This document shows, piece by piece, positions 1 to 6,484 of a stretch of DNA of 22,059 bases (positions are counted from its first letter, which is position 1; the number at the start of each line of letters is the position of its first letter). The stretch is from positions 1-22,059 of the forward strand of contig CAIMNN010000149.1 of assembly GCA_903842845.1 (NCBI GenBank), written 5' to 3'. The DNA comes from an uncultured Acidobacteriaceae bacterium. GTDB taxonomy: Bacteria; Acidobacteriota; Terriglobia; Terriglobales; Acidobacteriaceae. The position numbers were made by a program, and so were the translations under genes. The notes under the pieces are model-generated. The model did no database searches, was not told the DNA's origin, and saw only the letters and a program-made list of their open reading frames with translations.

Positions 1-762
1 CTGATCGACTCGGCGAAGATCTACCGGATGACGATTCCCTTCTCGCTGGACGAGCTGTGCGCGGGCGTGGTGGACGTGATCGAAGCGAACGGGATTGCGC
101 CGTGCTACATCCGGCCGATCGTGATACGCGGGTACGGCGAGATTGGCGTGAACCCGAAGGGCTCGCCGATTGAGACTTATATTGCGAACTTTCCGTGGGG
201 CAAGTATGTGGCGGGGAGCGGCGGCGCAGATGTATGCGTGTCCAGTTGGAACCGGCTTGCGCCGAACACGATGCCGGCGTTGGCGAAGGCAGGCGCGAAT
301 TACATGAACTCGCAACTGATCCGCATGGAAGCCGATATCAACGGCTACGCCGAGGGCATTGCGCTGGACGTGAACGGATTGGTGAGCGAGGGCTCGGGCG
401 AGAACGTGTTTGTGGTGCGCAATGGCGTGCTGTATACGCCGCCGCTGGCGAACTCCGCGCTGAGCGGAATCACGCGCGACAGCGTGCTGACGATTGCGCG
501 TCACCTGGGGTTGACGGTGGTTGAGCTGGCGATTCCGCGAGAGATGCTGTACATCGCCGATGAGGTATTTTTCACGGGAACGGCGGCGGAGGTTACGCCG
601 ATACGCTCGGTGGACAAGATCCTGGTGGGCGATGGGAACCCGGGCGCGATAACGAAGCAGATAGCGGATGAGTTCTTCGGGATTGCGAATGGCTTGAAGC
701 CGGATCGCTTTGGCTGGCTGACGCCGGTGAAGGTGAACGCGGCGGATGCGGTGAAGGCGTAA
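1..762 (+). CDS. ilvE: Branched-chain amino acid aminotransferase, 3' part (partial)
   Basis: Transfers the amino group between glutamate and the 2-keto acids of valine, leucine and isoleucine. It is a cytosolic PLP enzyme of fold-type IV. The reading frame is open from base 1, so the true start lies upstream of the window; the Met codon at 28 is internal. Visible family landmarks are KAGANYMNS, whose Lys is expected to carry PLP (about codon 96 of the window), EGIALDVNGLVSEGSGENVF, LSGITRDSVL and FFTGTAAEVTPIRSVD. All align closely with what I recall of E. coli IlvE, including the C-terminal WGWL-like end (here GWLTPV). The gene ends in TAA at 760-762 and is followed by a strong intrinsic terminator at 826-859, so it looks like the last gene of its transcript. 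Family assignment is very secure; only the N-terminus is missing. Confidence 0.95.
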   Translation: MIDSAKIYRMTIPFSLDELCAGVVDVIEANGIAPCYIRPIVIRGYGEIGVNPKGSPIETYIANFPWGKYVAGSGGADVCVSSWNRLAPNTMPALAKAGANYMNSQLIRMEADINGYAEGIALDVNGLVSEGSGENVFVVRNGVLYTPPLANSALSGITRDSVLTIARHLGLTVVELAIPREMLYIADEVFFTGTAAEVTPIRSVDKILVGDGNPGAITKQIADEFFGIANGLKPDRFGWLTPVKVNAADAVKA

Positions 763-766
763 GGAC

Positions 767-787
767 AGGGACTAGGGATTAGGGACT
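767..787. repeat. Three tandem heptamers (AGGGAYT)
   Basis: Three back-to-back 7-mers, AGGGACT, AGGGATT and AGGGACT, start 4 bases after the ilvE stop codon. The unit is exact except for one C/T change. The function is unknown. It may be a copy of a short dispersed intergenic repeat or simple slippage. Confidence 0.6.
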
Positions 788-825
788 AGTCGGTTGAAGT
801 TAGATGGAACAAAGGCAGTACTGAG

Positions 826-859
826 CAGGCAGGGAGTTATTCCCTGCCTGTTTCTATTT
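826..859 (+). terminator. Intrinsic terminator after ilvE
   Basis: A perfect 10-bp inverted repeat (826-835 with 841-850, CAGGCAGGGA/TCCCTGCCTG) has a 5-nt loop and is followed by the T-rich tract TTTCTATTT at 851-859. It lies 64 bases past the ilvE stop and before the start of the next gene. Confidence 0.92.
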
Positions 860-901
860 GTAAGAGGAATTTGATTCACTGAAATTTCAAGAGTGGGAGA
901 A

Positions 902-931
902 ATGAGTGCGCATGCAGACGCGTATCATTAA
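902..931 (+). other. Possible 9-codon leader ORF before the phosphatase gene
   Basis: ATG at 902 follows a GGGAG ribosome-binding-like run (895-899) and opens a 9-codon frame ending in TAA at 929-931, encoding MSAHADAYH. It ends 6 bases before the ATG at 938 and is in the same frame. The main ATG at 938 has no Shine-Dalgarno sequence of its own. This may be a translationally coupled minicistron, or chance. Confidence 0.25.
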
Positions 932-937
932 TACATT

Positions 938-2629
938 ATGAAACGGACACTCACATCACTGCTCCTACTGTTTGTTGCGCTTGTTTTATTTGGCAATCAA
1001 CCCGCTTCACGCGCCGCCGAGAAAATTGCGGAGGCCAAGCGGCCGAAGCTTGTGGTCATTTTGGTGATCGACCAGTTTCGCGGCGATTATATTGAGCGCT
1101 ACAAGAGCGATCTGACGGGACGCGGCTTCAATCTGTTCTATAAGGAAGGCGCGTGGTTCACAGATTGCTACTTTGATTATGCGAACACGAAGACTGCACC
1201 GGGGCACGCGACGATAGGCACGGGCGCGTACACGGATGGGCACGGCATTGACGCCAATGAGTGGTGGGACCTAAGCCGCGCGACGGACCACAAGGTGTCG
1301 AGCGTTGAGGATGAGCGGTATCAGCTGGTGGACCTGCCGGCAAGTTCGATCCCAGCGAACCAGCCGGGGGCGGCGTTGACGGCACTGCATTATGTAGTGG
1401 GCGCGAGCCCGCGCAGTTTGCATGCGTCGACGATAGGCGATGAGCTGCGGATGGCGACGATGGGCAAGTCGCGGGTTTTTGGCGTCAGCTTCAAGGACCG
1501 TGCGGCGATATTGCCGGCGGGGCAGTCGGCGAATGCGGCGTATTGGATAGACTCGGCGAGTGGGCAGTACACGACATCGACGTATTACATGGAGCATCTG
1601 CCGGAGTGGGTGAAACAGTTCAACGCAGGCGGGCACATACTTGAGGCGGAGAAGACTGCGGATGCGGTGGGAACGACGCAGTTCTACGAACTGGTGGGAA
1701 TTACGCCGGCGGCGAACAAGTATGAGCTGGATTTTGCCGAGGCGTTGATAGACGGCGAGAAGCTGGGCCAAGGCGATGTAACGGATGTGTTGACCATATC
1801 GCTTTCGGCAAATGATATCGAGGGACATGAGTTTGGACCTGACTCCGACCAGGAACACGAGATGATCGTCACGACTGACAAGCAGTTGGGCGAGTTTTTT
1901 GCGTGGCTGGACAAAAAGGTCGGGTTGCAGAACACCTGGCTGGCGTTTTCAGCGGACCATGGAATTCCGCCGATTCCGCATGAAGTTGCGGATATGGGAA
2001 TCCATGGCGCGTACCTTGACATGGTGAAGCTTTATGCAGAACTGAACGCGGGATTGAATGCTCGCTTTAAGCCGGAGAAGAAGACGAATTACTTCCTCGA
2101 CAAGCCGGATATGCCGCAGGTGATGCTAAACCGGAAAATATTCGAAGAACAGAAGATAGACGAAAAGACAGCGGAAGATGCAGTGGCGCAGTTGATTCCT
2201 GCGGCAGTGGCAAAGCAGAATCATAAGACTGATGAAGCGTTGCCGCTGACACACCGCGTGGACCAGCCACCGACGTTGGTTGCCGTTTACACGCGACTGC
2301 AATTGGCGAACAATCAGCTACCGCCCTCGGAGTGGGGACGGCTGCTGGCGCACAGTTACACGGACCATGGGAACTGGTCTGTGATGATTGAGCTTGAGGG
2401 CTACCAGATGGAGGATGTGCGTGCGACGATGCAGACGACACACTTCAGCCCGTGGAGCTATGACCGCCATGTACCGCTTGGGTTCTACGGCGCGCCGTTT
2501 GTTGCGGGCGAGTATCATGGACGTGTAGCCCCTGTTGATCTGGCAGCGACGCTGGCGTCGTTGCTGGGCGTGAATCAGCCGTCGGCGTCTGTAGGAAAAG
2601 TGCTGACAGAGGCGCTGCGGCAGAAATAA
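938..2629 (+). CDS. Secreted PafA-like alkaline phosphatase / phosphodiesterase
   Basis: Alkaline phosphatase superfamily hydrolase of the PafA/nucleotide pyrophosphatase branch, expected to release phosphate from phosphomonoesters outside the cytoplasm with two zinc ions. Residues 1-27 form a signal peptide (KR, hydrophobic run, cleavage near SRAA). Metal-binding Asp45 lies in LVIDQFRGDY, and the presumed catalytic threonine, Thr86, in NTKTAPGHATIGTG. Further metal-site motifs are SANDIEGHEFGPDS and FSADHGIPP. The length of 563 aa is typical of PafA-type enzymes. No ribosome-binding site precedes the ATG, but a short coupled frame at 902-931 may deliver ribosomes. A gap of 28 bases separates it from pyrD, so co-transcription is possible. 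The substrate range (monoester or diester) cannot be read from sequence alone. Confidence 0.88.
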   Translation: MKRTLTSLLLLFVALVLFGNQPASRAAEKIAEAKRPKLVVILVIDQFRGDYIERYKSDLTGRGFNLFYKEGAWFTDCYFDYANTKTAPGHATIGTGAYTDGHGIDANEWWDLSRATDHKVSSVEDERYQLVDLPASSIPANQPGAALTALHYVVGASPRSLHASTIGDELRMATMGKSRVFGVSFKDRAAILPAGQSANAAYWIDSASGQYTTSTYYMEHLPEWVKQFNAGGHILEAEKTADAVGTTQFYELVGITPAANKYELDFAEALIDGEKLGQGDVTDVLTISLSANDIEGHEFGPDSDQEHEMIVTTDKQLGEFFAWLDKKVGLQNTWLAFSADHGIPPIPHEVADMGIHGAYLDMVKLYAELNAGLNARFKPEKKTNYFLDKPDMPQVMLNRKIFEEQKIDEKTAEDAVAQLIPAAVAKQNHKTDEALPLTHRVDQPPTLVAVYTRLQLANNQLPPSEWGRLLAHSYTDHGNWSVMIELEGYQMEDVRATMQTTHFSPWSYDRHVPLGFYGAPFVAGEYHGRVAPVDLAATLASLLGVNQPSASVGKVLTEALRQK

Positions 2630-2657
2630 TTTCGGGTTCGAAGGAAAACGCGCGCAA

Positions 2658-3590
2658 TTGAAACCAGATATGACAGTGCAGTTGGCCGGCATCGAACTGG
2701 CCAACCCGATCCTGGCAGCAAGCGGGACCTTTGGTTATGGAATCGAGTTTGAGGAGATAGTCTCGCTCGAGGAGCTGGGCGGATTTTGCACCAAGGGAAT
2801 CAGTTTGTATGCGATGGCCGGGCACTTGCCTGTGCGCATTGTGACGACGGCATCAGGAATGCTGAACGCGATCGGGTTGCAGAACATCGGCGTGGACGCG
2901 TTTATTGAGAACAAGCTTTCAGAGCTGAAGCGGTATCCGAAGGCGAAGGTGTTTGTGAACGTCTTCGGCTACACGGTGGCCGATTATCTTGCAGTGATAG
3001 AGAAGCTCAATGCAGCCGAAGGGATTGCGGCGTACGAACTGAACGTGAGCTGCCCGAATGTGCATGCGGGGGGGATGGCGTTCGGCGCGGACCCTGGTTC
3101 GCTGGAATATCTGGTGGGACGCGCGCGGGCGGTGACGTCGCGGCCACTGATCGTGAAGCTGAGCCCGAATGTGACTTCGATCGCGCACATGGCGCGCGTG
3201 GCTGCGGAGGCGGGTGCTGATGCGATCAGCCTGGTGAATACGTTTTTGGCGATGGCGATAGACCCGGAGACACGCAAGCCGCGATTGAGCAATGTGACGG
3301 GCGGGCTTTCAGGGCCGGCGATAAAGCCGATAGCGCTGCGGATGGTTTATGAAGCGGCGCGGGCGGTGCGTATCCCGGTAATAGGGATGGGCGGCATTAC
3401 GACAGCCGAGGATGTGGTGGAGTTTATGTTGGCCGGAGCGACAGCGGTGCAGGTGGGCACGGCGAGTTACGCCGACCCGCGCGCAACGGAGCGTCTGGCG
3501 AAGCAGCTTGCGAGTTGGTGCAAGGAAAATAAAGTTGAGAAGGTTGCTAGTTTGACAGGTGGGTTGGATGTGGGGTCGGAAGAGAAATAG
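2658..3590 (+). CDS. pyrD: Dihydroorotate dehydrogenase, class 1B catalytic subunit
   Basis: Oxidises dihydroorotate to orotate in de novo pyrimidine synthesis; cytosolic FMN enzyme. Landmarks are ILAASGTFGYG, the FMN-contacting CTKGISL, TASGMLNAIGLQN, and NVSCPNVHAGG with catalytic-base Cys132. The Cys marks class 1, since class 2 has Ser. Also visible are IVKLSPNV, GGLSGPAIKP and the phosphate-binding VIGMGGI and AVQVGTASY. Length (310 aa) fits class 1B. The start is uncertain. TTG at 2658 has an AAGGA run 12 bases upstream; the in-frame ATG at 2670 lies 24 bases from it. Class 1B enzymes normally work with the iron-sulfur/FAD subunit PyrK, which is not encoded next to it here. The gene ends close to the oppositely oriented doc gene. 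Confidence 0.94.
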   Translation: MKPDMTVQLAGIELANPILAASGTFGYGIEFEEIVSLEELGGFCTKGISLYAMAGHLPVRIVTTASGMLNAIGLQNIGVDAFIENKLSELKRYPKAKVFVNVFGYTVADYLAVIEKLNAAEGIAAYELNVSCPNVHAGGMAFGADPGSLEYLVGRARAVTSRPLIVKLSPNVTSIAHMARVAAEAGADAISLVNTFLAMAIDPETRKPRLSNVTGGLSGPAIKPIALRMVYEAARAVRIPVIGMGGITTAEDVVEFMLAGATAVQVGTASYADPRATERLAKQLASWCKENKVEKVASLTGGLDVGSEEK

Positions 3591-3616
3591 ATTTTTGGCC
3601 GGGATTTAAATTCATA

Positions 3617-4018
3617 TCAACTTACAGTGATGGGACGAATATAGTTCCTTAGCCAGAGCGCAAACTCTGCTTCCGCAATGCTTCCATCTGCCAATGCAAG
3701 CATCATTGTGAGCGCATCGCCATCATCAGCGAACAGCTCATGACCGTTTTTCGAAAGAAATGTTTCAGCAACCACCCAGGCTGTGCGTTTGTTGCCATCC
3801 ATAAATGGATGGTTGCTGGAAATACCAAAGGCGTAAGAAGCAGCGAGAGCGGCGAGGTCAGGTTCATCGTAGACAGCGAGATTTTGGGGCCGCGCGAGTG
3901 CAGATAAAAGCAGAGCCTCATCGCGAATGCCCACCATGCCACCATGTTCAGCAAGTTGCTCGTCGTGAATGGCAAACACAGACCGCTCAGAGATCCATCT
4001 CCAGGCGCGCGTGATCAC
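3617..4018 (-). CDS. doc: Death-on-curing (Doc/Fic-fold) toxin of a type II toxin-antitoxin system
   Basis: Fic-fold protein of the Doc subfamily, 133 aa. Doc of phage P1 phosphorylates elongation factor Tu and so stops translation. The active-site motif HPFMDGNKRTA (His70, Asp74, Asn76, Lys77, Arg78) is intact. It is the shortened Doc form that lacks the second Gly-X-Arg of AMP-transferring Fic proteins. The start is GTG at 4018, whose GTGA overlaps the TGA of the antitoxin gene by 4 bases, so the two are probably translationally coupled. The gene is less GC-rich than its neighbours, which suggests horizontal acquisition. The family is very clear; the target is inferred from the family. Confidence 0.9.
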   Translation of the reverse strand: MITRAWRWISERSVFAIHDEQLAEHGGMVGIRDEALLLSALARPQNLAVYDEPDLAALAASYAFGISSNHPFMDGNKRTAWVVAETFLSKNGHELFADDGDALTMMLALADGSIAEAEFALWLRNYIRPITVS

Positions 4019-4239
4019 TTGGCAAGTTCCCTTAAAAGGTCGCGTCGTTTCCGCATCACTTTACGCGCCAGAGTCATATCCAGTTCAAACTCAGGATCGT
4101 AGGGCGAGATGCGAAAACCGTCAGGAGATTCGGTGAGAAAGAGCGAGTCACCCTTTTCTACTTTGAGGCGCGCCAGAGCCTCTTTGGGCAAAATCAGACC
4201 AGTTGAGCTTCCGATCGAAGTGAGTTTGAGCTTGAGCAT
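4015..4239 (-). CDS. AbrB/MazE/SpoVT-fold antitoxin
   Basis: A 74-aa swapped-hairpin DNA-binding protein. The N-terminal half, KLTSIGSSTGLILPKEALAR followed by LKVEKGDSLFLTE, is the classical AbrB/MazE signature. The C-terminal half (PEFELDMTLARKVMRKRRDL) is charged and helical, as expected for toxin neutralisation. The start is ATG at 4239, chosen because GAGG sits 5 bases upstream and because the longer frame would need a TTG at 4284 inside the operator region. It overlaps the downstream doc gene by 4 bases. Most doc genes pair with Phd antitoxins, so the AbrB-fold partner is a known but less common combination. It is probably an autorepressor acting at the dyad just upstream. Confidence 0.88.
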   Translation of the reverse strand: MLKLKLTSIGSSTGLILPKEALARLKVEKGDSLFLTESPDGFRISPYDPEFELDMTLARKVMRKRRDLLRELAK

Positions 4240-4257
4240 AGGAACCTCAGTACTAAT

Positions 4258-4292
4258 ATTATATCTATTATTATAATATTGCAATAGATATA
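4258..4292 (-). promoter_or_regulatory. Promoter and dyad operator of the antitoxin-toxin pair
   Basis: An AT-rich block holds a perfect 10-bp inverted repeat, TATATCTATT (4260-4269) and AATAGATATA (4283-4292), separated by 13 bases; arm centres are 23 bp apart, about two helical turns. On the minus strand, two exact TATAAT hexamers (4275-4270 and 4263-4258) lie in or beside the repeat, 19-31 bases before the antitoxin ATG. A bound repressor would cover the promoter, which fits autoregulation. Which hexamer is used, and the -35 element, cannot be decided. Confidence 0.7.
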
Positions 4293-4754
4293 TTACCGAG
4301 GGCGCATGGCTTTGATGGAGTCGGGCAGGCGCTTTTCGATTTCTTTGGCGCGTTCGGCTGCCAGGCCACTGAGGTAGCTTGGCGCGGGGGTCGCGGTGAG
4401 GACCAGTGTGAAGGCTATCAACGAGAAGCAGAGGCCGGCGATGGCGGCGGAGACGAGCATTTGGTACATAGAGACCGTCTCAAGGCCGAAGAAGTTGTAG
4501 GCTACGCTCTCCAGCGGTTTGACGTGGAGCAGCACCGCGAGCGCGAAGAGGAAGAAGAAGGCGGAAAGTGATGTGAGGACGGCGAGGGCGACGTCGAGCG
4601 TACGGTGGAATTTTTGACGGGCGCGGCAGTGTGGACAAGCGACGAGGTGTTTCTCGTAGTCTGTTCGCATATCGGGAGATATGCCGGAGATATCGTATCG
4701 CCAACTGGCAAGAATGGCGCCAACTACCCTGTCATTGCATCGTGTGCTTGCCAT
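4293..4754 (-). CDS. Zinc-finger (HxxxCxxC) two-TM membrane protein, anti-sigma-like
   Basis: Protein of 153 aa with an N-terminal cytoplasmic part containing YEKHLVACPHCRARQ. This is the His-X3-Cys-X2-Cys pattern of the zinc-binding anti-sigma (ZAS, zf-HC2-like) fold. Two hydrophobic segments follow (VALAVLTSLSAFFFLFALAV and a second beginning MLVSAAIAGLCFSLIAFT), then a short charged tail. The start is ATG at 4754, because the longer frame would require TTG at 4847 and adds a non-conserved stretch; the ribosome-binding site is weak. No sigma factor gene lies beside it, so its partner, if any, is elsewhere. The stop codon abuts the toxin-antitoxin operator directly. I recognise the motif class but not a named family; a membrane-anchored regulator is the best guess. 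Confidence 0.6.
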   Translation of the reverse strand: MASTRCNDRVVGAILASWRYDISGISPDMRTDYEKHLVACPHCRARQKFHRTLDVALAVLTSLSAFFFLFALAVLLHVKPLESVAYNFFGLETVSMYQMLVSAAIAGLCFSLIAFTLVLTATPAPSYLSGLAAERAKEIEKRLPDSIKAMRPR

Positions 4755-4899
4755 GTTTTTCAACTCGCTTTGCCCGGGCGTACACGAACGATCATTGCGG
4801 TGCCCGCGTAAACAATCCCCAAGTAAAAAAATGATGTAAGAGACCAAAAGTGGCCCAAAGTGAGGAGATTACGCCTGAGGACTATAGTAGTGCAATTGT

Positions 4900-5916
4900 C
4901 TAAAAATGTATAGATTCTAATGGCTCGTGCTGGTAGGCGATGAGCAGCCGGTTGGCGATGAGGCTGGCGTGGTTTTGGAGCGCCTGCTCGGCGGCGATGC
5001 GGGCGAGTTCAGGAAGATTATTGCATTCAGAGAGATGGGCGAGGATGACGTAAGAGGCCTGGCCGTCGTACTCGTTGGCGAGGAACTCGGAGGTGGAGTT
5101 GTTGGAGAGGTGGCCGACGCGGGAGAGGACGCGCTGCTTCACGTTCCAGGGGTAGGGGCCGTCACGGAGCATGTCGAGGTCGTGGTTGGATTCGATGTGG
5201 AGCAGGTCGAGCGAGCGGAGTTCCTGCTTGACGTTGGGCGGGATATAACCGAGGTCGGTGGCCACGGCGAGACGGATGCCTTCGGACTCGAAGACGAAAC
5301 CGACGGGGTCAGCGGCGTCGTGGGGGATGGTGAAGGGGCGGACGGTTGCGTCGCCGAGAGTGAAGTGCGACCCAGGGGCGAAGTATTCGACTGAGGGGAG
5401 CCAACTGGGGTCTTCGGCGCGGGATGGAATTTTGTTGAGGTCGGGCTCGGAGTCGGGTTGGGGAGAATCTGCTAGTACTTCGGCGGCTTCTGCTTCGGCG
5501 TCATAGGCTTCGTCGGTTGCAGCGTCGATTGAGAGTGCAGATTCATTGAAGGCGGATGCGGCCTGGGTGTCGGCTTCGGCCTGTTGCTTGAGACGCTGCT
5601 GGTCTTCGAGCCACTGCGCATAAGTGATGCGGCGCTTGGGTGTAAGCTGGCGGACCCAGGCGCGGTGCGTGGGCTCGGTGAAGAAGACGGGGATGTTGAG
5701 CTTGCGCGCGGTGACGGCGAGGCCGTTGATGTGGTCGGAGTGCTCGTGTGTGATGAGGATGGCGCTGAGGGTAGTGGGGTCTTCGCCGGCGATGGTCATG
5801 CGGCGGAAGAGCTCGCGGCAACTGAGGCCTGCGTCGATGAGGATGCGCGTGCGTCCGGCGGTGAGAACGGCGGAGTTGCCCTTGGAGCCGGAAGAGAGCA
5901 CGGTGAAGCGGACCAT
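4900..5916 (-). CDS. YycJ/WalJ-like metallo-beta-lactamase-fold hydrolase with acidic insertion
   Basis: Metallo-hydrolase of 338 aa. The start VRFTVLSSGSKGNSAVL, the metal motif THEHSDH (His57, His59, Asp61, His62), IPHDAADPVGF (His199), ATDLGYI (Asp221) and ESNHDLDML match the YycJ/WalJ group, which has been linked to DNA exonuclease/repair roles and cell-wall coordination in Firmicutes. Between residues about 100 and 172 there is an extra stretch rich in Ala, Glu, Asp and Gln that I do not expect in this family; it interrupts the fold after the PKRRITY segment. The start ATG at 5916 gives the conserved N-terminus. It is divergent from cdd with about 90 bases between them. The exact biochemical role is uncertain. 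Confidence 0.82.
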   Translation of the reverse strand: MVRFTVLSSGSKGNSAVLTAGRTRILIDAGLSCRELFRRMTIAGEDPTTLSAILITHEHSDHINGLAVTARKLNIPVFFTEPTHRAWVRQLTPKRRITYAQWLEDQQRLKQQAEADTQAASAFNESALSIDAATDEAYDAEAEAAEVLADSPQPDSEPDLNKIPSRAEDPSWLPSVEYFAPGSHFTLGDATVRPFTIPHDAADPVGFVFESEGIRLAVATDLGYIPPNVKQELRSLDLLHIESNHDLDMLRDGPYPWNVKQRVLSRVGHLSNNSTSEFLANEYDGQASYVILAHLSECNNLPELARIAAEQALQNHASLIANRLLIAYQHEPLESIHF

Positions 5917-6007
5917 GAGTTAAGAATAGTTGATTGACCACTGGATGGGGTACACAGCAAATGGTGCAATAGATTAGGCTCAAGGTTTGAGGCTGGAGGT
6001 TTCCACG

Positions 6008-6439
6008 ATGAGCGATATTCTGCGCATGGAGCGGCTGGAGGGTTTGTACGCCGAGGCGTTGAAGGCGGCGGAGAATTCGTATGCGCCGTACTCGAACTTT
6101 CGCGTGGGCGCGGCGGTGCTGTTGACCGATGGGCGCGTGGTGACGGGCACGAATGTGGAAAACGTGAGCTATGGGCTGACGGTGTGCGCGGAACGGTCGG
6201 CGATTGCGCGCGCGGTGATAGAGAACGGGCCGAAGATTCGCGTGGCGGCGGTGGCGGTGGCGAATCTGAATGGTGCGACGTGCCCACCATGCGGAATGTG
6301 CCGGCAGGTGCTGAAAGAATTTATGGATGCCGATGGCGATGTGCTCTTCCCTTTTGAGGGTGTGATGAAGCGCGCGCGGCTGGATGAGATATTGCCGTTT
6401 GCGTTTGATGCGGATTTGAAGAAAACAGTGACTAAGTAA
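6008..6439 (+). CDS. cdd: Cytidine deaminase
   Basis: Zinc enzyme that hydrolyses cytidine and deoxycytidine to uridine and deoxyuridine in nucleoside salvage. The 143-aa length fits the small homotetrameric class. Visible motifs are NFRVGAAVL, GTNVENVSYGLTVCAERSA (zinc Cys60, catalytic Glu62) and CPPCGMCRQVL (zinc Cys95 and Cys98). The start is ATG at 6008, selected because GGAGG at 5995-5999 lies 8 bases upstream; a TTG at 5987 in the same frame would overlap that site. First gene of a salvage operon with deoA, nupC and punA. Confidence 0.95.
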   Translation: MSDILRMERLEGLYAEALKAAENSYAPYSNFRVGAAVLLTDGRVVTGTNVENVSYGLTVCAERSAIARAVIENGPKIRVAAVAVANLNGATCPPCGMCRQVLKEFMDADGDVLFPFEGVMKRARLDEILPFAFDADLKKTVTK

Positions 6440-6484
6440 CTGAGTTACTGAATAATTTTTTGCTCAAGCAACAGAGAGAGAGCG

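Noticed and set aside
4240..4284. Longer antitoxin start (TTG at 4284)
   Set aside because: It would place coding sequence across the AT-rich promoter/operator and ignore the good GAGG-ATG at 4239.
3617..4292. Whole mobile element or integron around the toxin-antitoxin pair
   Set aside because: No integrase, transposase, direct repeats or tRNA flank; only the lower GC suggests transfer.
4927..5394. Long open frame on the plus strand (155 codons) opposite the metallo-hydrolase
   Set aside because: It is the GC-rich antisense shadow of a gene with intact metal-binding motifs; its translation is Gly/Val/Glu-biased and resembles no family.
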